Shown: piece after piece, positions 50,096-59,507 of the stretch
Numbering within the stretch: position 1 is the stretch's first letter
Layout: every line of letters begins with the position of its first letter
NCBI RefSeq assembly: GCF_900105055.1
Contig: NZ_FNTA01000004.1
Coordinates: 744,001-808,000 of the forward strand
Source of the DNA: Amycolatopsis lurida
Lineage (GTDB): Bacteria > Actinomycetota > Actinomycetes > Mycobacteriales > Pseudonocardiaceae
Length of the DNA: 64,000 bases
Direction of reading: 5' to 3'
Translations under genes and position numbers: made by a program
The notes under the pieces: model-generated
Databases searched by the model: none
What the model saw: the letters and a program-made list of their open reading frames with translations, nothing else
Told to the model about the DNA's origin: nothing

Positions 50096-50953
50096 GTGAG
50101 ACACGGGATCGTGCTGTTCACCAGTGACCGGGGTATCAGTCCGGCGGCCGCCGCGCGGGCGGCCGAAGCCGCGGGCTTCGACACCTTCCACGTGCCGGAA
50201 CACACGCACATCCCGGTCAAACGGGAGGCTCCGCATCCGCGCACCGGCGACTCGTCGCTCCCCGACGACCGTTACCTGCGCACGCTGGATCCGTGGGTCG
50301 CGCTGGCCACGGCGGCCTCGGTGACCTCCCGGATCCGCCTCGCGACGGCGGTGGCCCTCCCGGTCGAGAGCGATCCGATCACGCTGGCGAAGACGATCGC
50401 CAGCCTCGATCACCTCTCGGCAGGGCGGGTCACCCTCGGCGTCGGCTTCGGCTGGAACGTCGACGAACTCGCCGATCACGGCGTCCCGGGCGGCAAACGG
50501 CGGACGGTCCTGCGCGAGTACTTGGAAGCGATGCGCGCGCTGTGGACACAGGACGAAGCTTCGTACGCGGGAGAGTTCGTGTCGTTCGGCGCCAGCTGGG
50601 CGTGGCCGAAACCGGCTCAAGCGCATATCCCCGTGATCGTCGGTGCGGGCGCGACGGAGAAGACGTTCCGCTGGATCGCGAAGTCGGCTGACGGCTGGCT
50701 CACCACACCCGGCGACACCGGCATCGAGGACAAAGCCCGGCGGCTACGCGAGATCTGGCGCGAAGAGGGCCGCGCCGGCGAGCCGGAGATCTCGGCGCTC
50801 GGCGTCCGCCCGGATCCGGAGAACCTGGCCGGGCTGGAGGCGGCCGGGGTCACCGAGACGATCTTCGGCCTCCCGGACCGCTCCCCCGAAGAGGTCGAGG
50901 CCTGGCTCCAGCGCCTCGCCGGGAAACTCAGCCTGCCCGCTGGGAGTCGATGA
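50096..50953 (+). CDS. LLM-class F420-dependent oxidoreductase
   Basis: A 285-residue luciferase-like protein (FDTFHVPEHTHIP; LGVGFGWNVDELADHG; VIVGAGATEKTFRWIAK). GTG 50096 has no ribosome site, but TAATAG lies just upstream as a -10 box, so the message may be leaderless. It follows the second P450 gene and its last 26 bases overlap the kinase gene. Possibly a redox step linked to the P450 substrate. Confidence 0.84.
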   Translation: MRHGIVLFTSDRGISPAAAARAAEAAGFDTFHVPEHTHIPVKREAPHPRTGDSSLPDDRYLRTLDPWVALATAASVTSRIRLATAVALPVESDPITLAKTIASLDHLSAGRVTLGVGFGWNVDELADHGVPGGKRRTVLREYLEAMRALWTQDEASYAGEFVSFGASWAWPKPAQAHIPVIVGAGATEKTFRWIAKSADGWLTTPGDTGIEDKARRLREIWREEGRAGEPEISALGVRPDPENLAGLEAAGVTETIFGLPDRSPEEVEAWLQRLAGKLSLPAGSR

Positions 50954-52331
50954 GATATCGGCCGCCCTGCTGGACCAGGACGAAGGTCTCCCTCTCCGTC
51001 GTGGTCCCACCGGAGGCCCGCACGTAGGTGAGCGTCGCCGACACCGTGTTGCCGGATTCGGTCACGTTCGACACGGTCACCGCGCTGAACTGCTTCCAGT
51101 AGCTCGAATACCGCTCGAAGCTCTGCTTCCTGTTCTGCTTGAAGTTGTCGGTCAACGTCGCGAACCCGGCCTCGAGGTTCCCCGGGATGAACGCGTAGTA
51201 CGCCGCGAGCGCCTGCCCCGGCGTCTGCGCCGGAGGCGGTGCGGACGAGGATGACGAAGACGAAGACGGAGTCGAGGGCGGCGCGGAAGACGGCGAAGGC
51301 GGCGGCGCGACCGGCTCTGACGTGGTCGGGACGGCGGGCTGCGACTGGGAGGCCGGCGGCGGCGCCTGGCCGGACGGGGTCTCGTCCTCGCGGCTGAGCA
51401 CCACGACCACGGCCGCGGCGGCGGCCGCCGCGAGCACGAGGAACACGGCGATCACGCCGATCAGCATTCCCTTGCGCGCCTTCGGCGGCGGTTCTTCGGC
51501 GACGAGCGTCGTCGGCTCCCCCGCCGCGAGCGCCCGCAGTTCCCGCTCGGTCTCGGCCATCGTCGGCCTGCTGTCCGGCCGGACGTCGAGGAGCCGGTTC
51601 AGCAGCGGCGTTAGGATTCCCGACTTGGCCGGCGGGGTGATCTCACCACTCGACGCGCGGTACAGCAACGCGATCGGGTTCTCGGCCGTGCCGTACGGCG
51701 TGCCGCCTTCGAGCGCGGTGTAAAGCGTCGCGCCGAGCGAGAACACGTCCGAGGCGGATGTGGCGTCCTCGCCGCGGGCCACCTCCGGCGCCAGGAACGC
51801 CGGTGTCCCGGAGATCTCACCGGTCGCGGTGAGCTGGACGTCGCCCATCGCCCGCGAGATCCCGAAGTCGGTGATCTTGACGGTGTCGTCTTCGCCGAGC
51901 AGGACGTTGCCGGGCTTGATGTCGCGGTGGACGATGCCCGCCCGGTGCGCGGCCGCCAGCGCCGAGCACAGCTGGATGCCGAGACGGATGACGTCTTCGA
52001 CCTCCATCGGCCCTTCGCGCAGTTTGTCCGCGAGACTGGTCGAGGGCAGGTACTCCATGATGATCCACGGGCGGTCCTGCTCGTCGATCACGCCGAAGAC
52101 GGTGATGGCGTGCGGATGCACCAACCGCGCGGCGATGCGCGCCTCGCGCAGTGCGCGGTTCTTGGCCTCGTCGGCCTTCTGCTCCCCTGCTCCGTGCGGC
52201 AGAAGGAGTTCCTTGATCGCGACCGTGCGCTCCAGGTTCTCGTCGCGCGCCCGCCACACGGTGCCCATGGAGCCACCACCGACGGGCTCGATGAGATCGA
52301 ACCGGTCGGCGAGGCGGCGGATCTCCTCCAT
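50928..52331 (-). CDS. transmembrane Ser/Thr protein kinase (PknB-like)
   Basis: A 467-residue receptor kinase. The N-terminal 270 residues carry the full Hanks motifs: glycine loop VGGGSMGTVW, VAIKEL lysine, HRDIKPGN, DFG and PEVARG. A juxtamembrane PPPKARKG leads to a transmembrane helix (LIGVIAVFLVLAAAAAAAV), a Pro/Ser-rich stalk with an octaserine run and an extracellular domain of about 110 residues with no PASTA repeats. It probably senses an external or wall signal. ATG 52331 follows AGGGGGA. Confidence 0.9.
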   Translation of the reverse strand: MEEIRRLADRFDLIEPVGGGSMGTVWRARDENLERTVAIKELLLPHGAGEQKADEAKNRALREARIAARLVHPHAITVFGVIDEQDRPWIIMEYLPSTSLADKLREGPMEVEDVIRLGIQLCSALAAAHRAGIVHRDIKPGNVLLGEDDTVKITDFGISRAMGDVQLTATGEISGTPAFLAPEVARGEDATSASDVFSLGATLYTALEGGTPYGTAENPIALLYRASSGEITPPAKSGILTPLLNRLLDVRPDSRPTMAETERELRALAAGEPTTLVAEEPPPKARKGMLIGVIAVFLVLAAAAAAAVVVVLSREDETPSGQAPPPASQSQPAVPTTSEPVAPPPSPSSAPPSTPSSSSSSSSAPPPAQTPGQALAAYYAFIPGNLEAGFATLTDNFKQNRKQSFERYSSYWKQFSAVTVSNVTESGNTVSATLTYVRASGGTTTERETFVLVQQGGRYLIDSQRAG

Positions 52332-52559
52332 TATCGACGTCCCCCTGGGAGCTGTGGTGTTCGCACGAACCTTGCCAGCATGCCAGGAACGCGCCGGGAG
52401 GCCGGACCCGGCAGGGTGGTTCGCTGCGCGGTGTCGGTCACGTCCGCGGATGGGCCGTTCAGCGGAACGCCACCCCATCGGCTGCCCGAAAGTTCGTATC
52501 CCGGCCTGCCGGGGGCGCACTTTACTTCTCCGGTGTGACCTTTTCCGGGAAGGGCGGCG

Positions 52560-53252
52560 ATGCGTGAACCCCTCGGCGGACGCGGTGTGCTCGAAGGCGC
52601 GTTCGCGTTGCTCGAAGCACTCGACGAACACGGCGGGCAGGCCGGGCTGACCCAGCTCGTGCGGGCCACCGGGCTGCCGAAGACCACCGTGCACCGGCTC
52701 CTGGACCAACTGGCCGACCTCGGCGCGGTCGAACGGGCCGGCCGCGGCTACCGGATCGGTTCGCGAGTATTCCGCCTCGGGCGGTTCTGGCAGCCCGAAC
52801 TCCGGGACCTGGCCAAGGAACGGCTGCCGTCGCTTTCGGCGCGGATGCGCGCGAGCCTGGTGCTCGTGGTCCCGAGGGAAGGTCGCGCGCTGGTCGCCGC
52901 GGGCGCCGTCCTTCCCGCCGACGACGTCCCCGTCTGCCCGGGCCGCCCGCTTCCGCCGGGGACCGCCGCCGGGCGGCTCCTCGCCGCCCATCACCCCGCA
53001 CTCGCCGAACCGGACACGGACGCGCTGGAGATCCGCACGGCCGGATACGCGGCCGAATCGGAGACGATCACAGAAGGACTCTGTTGCGCCGCCGTCGGCA
53101 TCAGGACCCCGGACGGCCGGGTCGGCGCGGCGCTCGCCGCCGTCCTGCCCGCCCGCCGCGACCCGGCTTCCGCGGTGGCCGGGCTGACGAGCACCGCACG
53201 GTCCTTCGGCGCCGCGCTCGCCGAATGCTCACGGCGGAACCGGGCCGGATGA
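52560..53252 (+). CDS. IclR-family regulator
   Basis: A 230-residue protein with an N-terminal winged helix (GLTQLVRATGLPKTTVHRLL) and a C-terminal GAF-like effector domain, somewhat shortened. IclR proteins usually control catabolic genes beside them; the secreted amidase gene 292 bases downstream is the nearest candidate. The 228-base gap before it (52332-52559) must hold the divergent promoters but shows no element I can name. Confidence 0.86.
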   Translation: MREPLGGRGVLEGAFALLEALDEHGGQAGLTQLVRATGLPKTTVHRLLDQLADLGAVERAGRGYRIGSRVFRLGRFWQPELRDLAKERLPSLSARMRASLVLVVPREGRALVAAGAVLPADDVPVCPGRPLPPGTAAGRLLAAHHPALAEPDTDALEIRTAGYAAESETITEGLCCAAVGIRTPDGRVGAALAAVLPARRDPASAVAGLTSTARSFGAALAECSRRNRAG

Positions 53253-53544
53253 TCGGCGAACCGCGAACAATCCGCGATCAACGCGAAAACCGTTGCCCCA
53301 CCGAAAGCAGGCGGAATATTTCCGACGGAATCACGGATATCCCCTCACCGTGCGTCCGCGACCGGCGCCACCCAGTGCCGAAATCACGGTCACCGTTGCC
53401 CCGCAGACTGTTTGCGTGACCGATCGCGTACCGGACGGGCGGCCGCGCGGCGATCAATTCACCGTTTCCCGCTTTTCGGAGCCGGTTCCGAATCACTGCC
53501 GCGCCCGTACTGTTCAGGAATTCTTTCGAACAGGAGGGAATTCC

Positions 53545-55161
53545 TTGAAAAGACATTCCTGGAGAACGCGTGGCGTGGCCGTCGCCGCGTTTCTCGTCAT
53601 GGTGTCGGCGGCGTCGGCCACCACGGCCGTCCCGGCGTGGGCCACGGGGCCTTCCGGCCGCCCCGTGGTGGCCGGGATCGACCTGGAGCGGGCGACGATC
53701 CCCGACCTGCAGCGGGCGATGCGCTCCGGGCGGCTTTCCTCGGTCGAACTGACCGCTTTCTACTTGCAGCGGATCCGCAAGCTGAACCCGACGCTCCACG
53801 CGGTACTCAGCACGAACCCGGATGCGCTGCGGCTCGCCGCGGACAGTGACGCGCGGCGGCACCGGCACCGGTCGAAGGGGCCCATGGACGGCATCCCGGT
53901 GCTGCTCAAGGACAACATCGACACCGCGGACCGGCAACCGACCACGGCGGGCTCGACGGCACTGCTGGAATCCCGTCCCTACCGCGACGCCGGAGTGGTC
54001 GAAAACCTGCGCGAGGCCGGGGCGGTCATCCTCGGCAAGGCCAACCTGTCGGAGTGGTCGAGTTACCGCTCCACCAGCTCGTCGAACGGCTGGAGCCCGC
54101 TCGCCGGGCAGACCGCCAACCCCTACGTCCTCGACCGCAACCCGTGCGGCTCCTCGTCCGGCCCGGGTGTGGCCGTCGCCGCACACCTGGCGACCGTCGC
54201 CGTCGGGACCGAGACGGACGGTTCCATCAGCTGCCCGTCCGGCGCCAACGGCATCGTCGGCGTCAAGCCGAGCCTCGGGCTCGTCAGCCGCAGCGGGATC
54301 GTGCCGGTGTCGAAACAGCAGGACACGGCGGGCCCGATGGCGCGCAACGTGGTCGACGCCGCGATCCTGCTCGCCGCCCTCAACGGGGCCGACCGTCGTG
54401 ACCCCATCACCGTCGACGCCGCCCGGCAGTCACTCGACGACTACACGCGGTTCCTGCGCCCCAACGCTTTGCGTGGAAAGCGCATCGGCGTCTGGCGCGA
54501 GGTCTACACACCGGACGACACGACGAAGGCGGCGTTCGAGCAGGCGTTGAGCAGGCTCCGGAAGCTCGGCGCGACCACCGTCGAGATCACCATCCCCTAT
54601 CTGGACGTCATCGCGGCCAACGAGTTCCCCGCGATCAGGACCGAGTTCAAGCACGACATCAACGCCTACCTCGCTTCGACCGGTGGCAAGCATCCCGCCG
54701 ACCTGGCGGGGCTGATCCAGTACAACCTGGACCACGCGGCGATCGAAATGCCGTACTGGACCCACAATCTGTGGGACCGGTCGCAGGCGACCACCGGCGA
54801 TCTCACCGATCCGGCGTATCGCGCGATGCGGGAAGCGGCGACGAGCGCCGCCCGGCGGGGCCTCGACGAAACGCTGCGCGGCGAGAAGCTCGACGCGATC
54901 GTGGCGCCGACGAACAACGCCGCGTGGAAGACGCAGCTCGGGGTCGGTGACGGCGCGCTGTTGATCGACTCGTCCGGCCCGGCGGCCGTGTCGGGCTACG
55001 CCAACATGACCGTGCCGATGGCGTACGCCGGACCGTTGCCGCTGGGTCTGTCGATCATGGGCGGGCGGTTCAGCGAACCGTCGCTGCTGGCCATCGCCTA
55101 CGCGTTCGAACAGGACACGAAGGTGCGGCGGCTGCCGACCTTCATCCCGTCCATCGGCTGA
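53545..55161 (+). CDS. secreted amidase-signature enzyme
   Basis: A 538-residue amidase (AS family, Ser-cisSer-Lys triad) hydrolysing amides. The lysine is in VLLKDNIDTA, the cis-serine/serine loops are NPCGSSSGPGVAVAA and TETDGSISCPSGANG. A signal peptide (LKRHSWRTRGVAVAAFLVMV, then ASATTAVPAWA) indicates export. The TTG start at 53545 is supported by AGGAGGG eight bases upstream. The gap 53253-53544 is AT-richer at its end and holds the promoter; I see no gene in it. Confidence 0.9.
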   Translation: MKRHSWRTRGVAVAAFLVMVSAASATTAVPAWATGPSGRPVVAGIDLERATIPDLQRAMRSGRLSSVELTAFYLQRIRKLNPTLHAVLSTNPDALRLAADSDARRHRHRSKGPMDGIPVLLKDNIDTADRQPTTAGSTALLESRPYRDAGVVENLREAGAVILGKANLSEWSSYRSTSSSNGWSPLAGQTANPYVLDRNPCGSSSGPGVAVAAHLATVAVGTETDGSISCPSGANGIVGVKPSLGLVSRSGIVPVSKQQDTAGPMARNVVDAAILLAALNGADRRDPITVDAARQSLDDYTRFLRPNALRGKRIGVWREVYTPDDTTKAAFEQALSRLRKLGATTVEITIPYLDVIAANEFPAIRTEFKHDINAYLASTGGKHPADLAGLIQYNLDHAAIEMPYWTHNLWDRSQATTGDLTDPAYRAMREAATSAARRGLDETLRGEKLDAIVAPTNNAAWKTQLGVGDGALLIDSSGPAAVSGYANMTVPMAYAGPLPLGLSIMGGRFSEPSLLAIAYAFEQDTKVRRLPTFIPSIG

Positions 55162-55196
55162 ACCGACGGTAGGGCGCGTGAGTGTCACCGCGGGGT

Positions 55197-55249
55197 GAGG
55201 GGGGTGGGAAAACAGAGACGTTCAACGTCCCTGTTTTCCCACACCCCTC
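55197..55249. terminator. bidirectional hairpin terminator
   Basis: Arms GAGGGGGGTGGGAAAACAG and CTGTTTTCCCACACCCCTC pair around GACGTTCAACGTC, which itself forms an inner stem. It lies between the convergent amidase and TetR genes. Confidence 0.78.
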
Positions 55250-55251
55250 GT

Positions 55252-55791
55252 CTAATTGACCAGCAGCCCGAGGCTGCGCTCCACTTCCGCGACCGCGGCT
55301 TCGCGCTCGACGTGGCCGTCGATCACGAGCGTGGCCAGCCCGTGGAGCAGGCACCAGAGCGTGACGGCGAAACCGTCCGGATCGGTCCGCTCCCCCACCC
55401 CGTCGGCCAGCACCGCGCAGGTCACCCGGTGCGCCTCGGCCAGTTCCGGATAGGCGGCGCGGTCACCGATCCCGGCGCCCGCCATCAAGCGGTACAGCGC
55501 CGGATTCTCCAGGGCGAAGCCGAGATAGGACCGGCCGAGCGCGGTCACCGTCCCGGCGCCGCAGGCCCGCAGGCGGTCCTGCACTTCGGCGTGCCCCTCC
55601 AGCGCGACCGCCACCAGCAGCGCGTCCTTGTCGCGGAAATGCCGGTACGGCGCCGCGGTCGACGCACCCACCTTCGCGACCGCCGCGCGCAGACTCACTC
55701 CCTCCGGACCTCGTTCGACGAGGAGCTCCCGTGCGGCGAGGACGAGCGCACGACGAAGATCCCCGTGGTGATAGGCACGTTTGATGATCAT
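55252..55791 (-). CDS. TetR-family regulator
   Basis: A 179-residue regulator. HTH about 25-45 (SLRAAVAKVGASTAAPYRHF); C-terminal WHG-like domain with LTLWCLLHG-type segment (FAVTLWCLLHGLATLVIDG). ATG 55791 is chosen over an ATG nine codons upstream because GGGGGG(T) sits at the right distance. Target unknown. Confidence 0.86.
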   Translation of the reverse strand: MIIKRAYHHGDLRRALVLAARELLVERGPEGVSLRAAVAKVGASTAAPYRHFRDKDALLVAVALEGHAEVQDRLRACGAGTVTALGRSYLGFALENPALYRLMAGAGIGDRAAYPELAEAHRVTCAVLADGVGERTDPDGFAVTLWCLLHGLATLVIDGHVEREAAVAEVERSLGLLVN

Positions 55792-55881
55792 GGCGGACCC
55801 CCCAGCCCTTGATGCCACGCGAACGCCTCACCTTAACGGGTGCGGAACCGGCCGTGAGCGCTTCGGGGCGTTCCGTGTCCG

Positions 55882-56481
55882 TCAGTCCCGCCGAGCGGCA
55901 CCACAGAGCCGCAGCACACTCTCGGCGAGCGCGTCGACGCCGCCTTCGAGCGTCAGCTGCTTCGCGTCCACGGCGTGGCCGGCGGCGTGACCGAGCGCCA
56001 CGATCGCGTTGACGAGCCAGGGATTCGCGAGTTCCTGGTCGAACTCCCCCGATTCCTTGCCCCGGGTGAGCAGCCGGTCCAGGTGATCGGCCACCGCCGA
56101 ATGACGGTCCCGGTCGGCTTCGGGGTCGTTCTCTTCGGCGGCACCGGCGGGCAACCGCGGGTAGCGCCGGAACATCTGCCAGCCGACGTCGAGCAGGCGC
56201 AGCATGGCGTCGGCCGCGGGACCCTCGTCGAGTCGCGCGGCGGCCATCTCGTTCGCGGCCTCCTCGGACACCGCGTCGATCACCGCGCTCAGGAGCGCCT
56301 CGCGGGTCTTGAAGTGCGCGTAGACGGTCTGCCTGCTCACTCCGGCCGCTCTCGCGATGTCCTCGACGCTCGCCTGGGCTTGCGTGCCGAGGACTTCCCT
56401 GGCCGCGGCGAGGATCGAAGCGACACTGCGGTCGGCGTCGGTTCGCCGTCGCCGCTGCCGCCCCTCGGCTACCTCAGACAT
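55882..56481 (-). CDS. TetR-family regulator
   Basis: A 199-residue repressor with HTH SVEDIARAAGVSRQTVYAHF and a ligand domain ending AESVLRLCGAARRD. It is 90 bases after the start of the other TetR gene and precedes no obvious partner; the flavoprotein at 56593 is oriented the same way upstream of it. GTTGTCAAC just before the ATG is a short palindrome and possible own operator. Confidence 0.86.
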   Translation of the reverse strand: MSEVAEGRQRRRRTDADRSVASILAAAREVLGTQAQASVEDIARAAGVSRQTVYAHFKTREALLSAVIDAVSEEAANEMAAARLDEGPAADAMLRLLDVGWQMFRRYPRLPAGAAEENDPEADRDRHSAVADHLDRLLTRGKESGEFDQELANPWLVNAIVALGHAAGHAVDAKQLTLEGGVDALAESVLRLCGAARRD

Positions 56482-56592
56482 GTTGTCAACCTTAACGCGG
56501 TGACATCAGGTTCACCGACTCCACCCTGGACGGCGTTCCCTACATTCCGTCGCAACTTCGGCCGCACAAGCCGCCCGAAGACGAATGAGACC

Positions 56593-58338
56593 TCAGCCGG
56601 GCTGATCCGCGAGATCGTTCGCCGCGACATAACCGAAGGTCATCGCCGGGCCGATCGTCGATCCCGCCCCCGCGTAACTGTTGCCCATCACCGCAGCGCT
56701 GGCGTTCCCGGCGGCGTACAGGCCCGGGATGACCGAGCCCTCCGCCCGCAGGACCCGTGCCCGCGCGTCGGTGCGCATCCCGCCCTTGGTGCCGAGGTCG
56801 CCAGGGACGATCTTGAAGGCGTGGAAGGGCGGCTCCCAGAGCGGCGCGAGACACGAGTTCGGCCGGACGTACGGATCGGTGTAGTAGTGGTCGTAAGCGC
56901 TGGCGCCCCTGCGGAAATCAGTGTCCACACCGGACAGTGCCTGCCCGTTGAACCGGTTCACCGTGGCGCGCAACGCCTGCGGCGGGACACCGATCGCGCT
57001 GCCGAGCGACTCCACGGTCCACGCCTTCTTGACCGCTCCGGCCGAGTACCACTCGTCGGGAAACGGCAACAGTGGCGCGACGTCGCGGAAGAGATATCGG
57101 TTGCGGTAGTGCTGGTCGACGACCAGCCACGCGGGAATGGTGGGCGACGTCGGGTTCCGGTCGTACATCGTGTGCACGACGTCGCTGTAGGGCGCCGCTT
57201 CGTTGACGAATCGCTTGCCCGCGGCGTCCACCATCAGCCCGCCGGGCAGGGTCCGCTCGGCGAGGCAGAAGTACGGTTCGCCGGGGAGCGGGATAGCCGG
57301 CCCCCACCAGGCGTCGTCCATCAGGTCCAGTGCCGCTCCGGCCCGCTTTCCCGCCAGGATCCCGTCCCCGGTGTTCGACCGGGCGCCGACCGTCCATTGT
57401 GTACCGATCGGCTGGCGCTGGTATTCCGCCCGCATGGCCGCGTTGTGCTCGAACCCGCCGGAGCCGACGATGACGCCGCGCCGGGCCTTCACCACGCCCG
57501 CCGCGACGGTCACCCCGGTGACCTTCCCGTTCTCGATGACGAGATCGGTCAACGGCGTGTTCAGCCAGACCGGGACCCCGGCGTGCTGCAACCCGGCCCG
57601 CAGTCCCGCGGCCAGCGACTGCCCCATGGTGAGCGGTTTCCGCCCGGCGAGGGCGGCGGCCGTGCCACGCGCGAGGCAGGCGGCCGCCACCGCGGCGCCC
57701 TTCGGGTTGACCGCGGCCAGCGCGAGCCATTTGTAGTCGGCGCTGAAGACGACCATCCCCGCGGGTGTGGCGAGGTAGGGCGGGTTCAGGTTGGCCAGTT
57801 CGGCGCCGAGGACGTTCCCGTCGAGCTCGTCGGGTTCGATCGAGCGGCCGCCGGGCATCCCGCCGGGCAGCTCCGGGTAGTAGTCGCTGTAGCCCTCCAT
57901 CCAGCGGAACCGCAGCGGGCTGTTGGCCATCACGAACGACAGCATCGCCGGGCCGTTGGCGAGGAAGGCCTGTTGCCGCGAGGCTGGGATCGACGGGCCG
58001 ACCACGGCGGCCAAGTACCGTGCGGCCTGTTCCGGGGAGTCCCGGACGCCGGCCTCGGCCAGCACCGAGTTGCAGGGAATCCAGATCCCCGCCCCGGACC
58101 GGGCGGCCGAACCGCCGAACTTCGCCGCCTTCTCCAGCACCACGCAGCTGAGCCCGCGTTTCGCCGCGGTCAGCGCGGCGGTCATCCCCGCCGCGCCCGC
58201 CCCGACCACGACGACGTCGTACTCGCCGAGCACCGCGGAGGTGGCCCCGGCCGTCCCGGCGAACGGCAGGCCCGAAGCGAGCGCGAGCCCGGTGCCGAGC
58301 AGGACCTGGCGCCGGGACAGACCGGAATCGGGACCCAT
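56593..58338 (-). CDS. Tat-exported FAD oxidoreductase, 3-ketosteroid dehydrogenase (KstD)-like
   Basis: A 581-residue flavoprotein of the fumarate-reductase/KstD family. A twin-arginine signal (LSRRQVLLGTGLALASG) precedes the FAD motif YDVVVVGAGAAGMTAAL; VMGNSYAGAGSTIGPAMTFG is the C-terminal FAD loop. KstD enzymes remove hydrogens from the A ring of 3-ketosteroids, but cytosolic KstDs lack Tat signals, so another substrate is possible. The gap to the TetR gene is 111 bases. Confidence 0.86.
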   Translation of the reverse strand: MGPDSGLSRRQVLLGTGLALASGLPFAGTAGATSAVLGEYDVVVVGAGAAGMTAALTAAKRGLSCVVLEKAAKFGGSAARSGAGIWIPCNSVLAEAGVRDSPEQAARYLAAVVGPSIPASRQQAFLANGPAMLSFVMANSPLRFRWMEGYSDYYPELPGGMPGGRSIEPDELDGNVLGAELANLNPPYLATPAGMVVFSADYKWLALAAVNPKGAAVAAACLARGTAAALAGRKPLTMGQSLAAGLRAGLQHAGVPVWLNTPLTDLVIENGKVTGVTVAAGVVKARRGVIVGSGGFEHNAAMRAEYQRQPIGTQWTVGARSNTGDGILAGKRAGAALDLMDDAWWGPAIPLPGEPYFCLAERTLPGGLMVDAAGKRFVNEAAPYSDVVHTMYDRNPTSPTIPAWLVVDQHYRNRYLFRDVAPLLPFPDEWYSAGAVKKAWTVESLGSAIGVPPQALRATVNRFNGQALSGVDTDFRRGASAYDHYYTDPYVRPNSCLAPLWEPPFHAFKIVPGDLGTKGGMRTDARARVLRAEGSVIPGLYAAGNASAAVMGNSYAGAGSTIGPAMTFGYVAANDLADQPG

Positions 58339-58469
58339 GAATCCTCCTCGCGTGGGGATCGAGCGAGGTCATGTTCTCCGGACACCGGGCAAAAGTGAAA
58401 CAAGTTCTACCCGCTTGGAGCAGGCGGGACCGGACGCACTCGGCCGGTCACCTCAACCGGCGCGAGCAT

Positions 58470-59507
58470 TCAGCCCAGCGCGCGGATCAGGTCCAGCGCG
58501 CGGCCGAGGGTGGTGAGCCGGTCGGCGACCGTCTCCCCCGCCGGGTACAGCCGGACCGTGTCGACGCCGGCGTCCTGCCAGACGCGCAGCCGTTCGGCGA
58601 CCATCGGTTCGGTGCCGATCAGCGTCGTGCCGAGCACCATTTCGTCGGTCACCAGTGCGGCGGCGCCTTCCCGGTCGCCTGACTGCCAGCGCTCCCGCAC
58701 CGCCGCGGCCGCCTCGGCCCAGCCTTGCCTGCTGTAGGCGTCGTTGTAGAAGTTCGTCTTGGCCGAACCCATCCCGCCGAGGCTGAACGCGAGTTCGGCC
58801 TTGCGGCCGGCGACCATCCCGCGCAACTCGTCCTCGTCCGCGGCGAACGCGACCTCGGCACCTTGGCAGACTTCGAGGTCCGCCCGCGTTCGGCCCGCTT
58901 TCGCGAGACCCGCGTCGAGATGCGAGAAATAGGCCTGCGCGCCCTCGGGGACGAAACTGGTGCCCAGCCAGCCGTCCGCGATCTCGCCGGTCAGCTCCAG
59001 CAGCTTGGGCGAGAGCGTGGCCAGGTGGATCGGAATCTCCGGATTCGGCGCCGCCGACAGCCGCATCGGCTTGCTTTCGCCCGGCAGCGGGATCTCGAAT
59101 TCCTTGCCGGAGAAAGAGATCTTCTCCCCGGCGAACGCCTGGCGGATGATCGCGACCGTTTCCCGCATCCGGGTCAGCGGCCGGGCGAACGGAACCCCGT
59201 GGAGCCCCTCGATCACCTGTGGTCCCGAAGCGCCGAGCCCGAGGACGAACCGGCCTCCGGAGAGCTCCGAAAGGGTCAGCGCGGTCTGCGCGATCGCCAC
59301 CGGGGTCCGGGTGCCGAGCTGGATGATGCCCGAGCCGAGCCGGATCCGCCCGGTCCGGGCCGCGAGATAGCCGAGTACGGACGGTGCGTCCGAACCCCAC
59401 GCCTCGGCGACCCAGCATTCGTCGAGACCGAGCTTTTCGGCCTCCAGCACGAAATCCAGCGTCTCCCGCCAGCCGCGGGACGCTTCGACCGTGGTCGCCG
59501 TCCGCAT
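58470..59507 (-). CDS. LLM-class F420-dependent oxidoreductase (TIGR03617-like)
   Basis: A 345-residue luciferase-like enzyme (GLDECWVAEAWGSDAPSVLG; RFVLGLGASGPQVIEGLHG; HLATLSPKLLELTGEIADGW). ATG 59507 overlaps the SRPBCC stop by one base; a GTG directly before it is also possible. It is the third gene of an HxlR-SRPBCC-LLM group. Substrate unknown. Confidence 0.86.
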   Translation of the reverse strand: MRTATTVEASRGWRETLDFVLEAEKLGLDECWVAEAWGSDAPSVLGYLAARTGRIRLGSGIIQLGTRTPVAIAQTALTLSELSGGRFVLGLGASGPQVIEGLHGVPFARPLTRMRETVAIIRQAFAGEKISFSGKEFEIPLPGESKPMRLSAAPNPEIPIHLATLSPKLLELTGEIADGWLGTSFVPEGAQAYFSHLDAGLAKAGRTRADLEVCQGAEVAFAADEDELRGMVAGRKAELAFSLGGMGSAKTNFYNDAYSRQGWAEAAAAVRERWQSGDREGAAALVTDEMVLGTTLIGTEPMVAERLRVWQDAGVDTVRLYPAGETVADRLTTLGRALDLIRALG

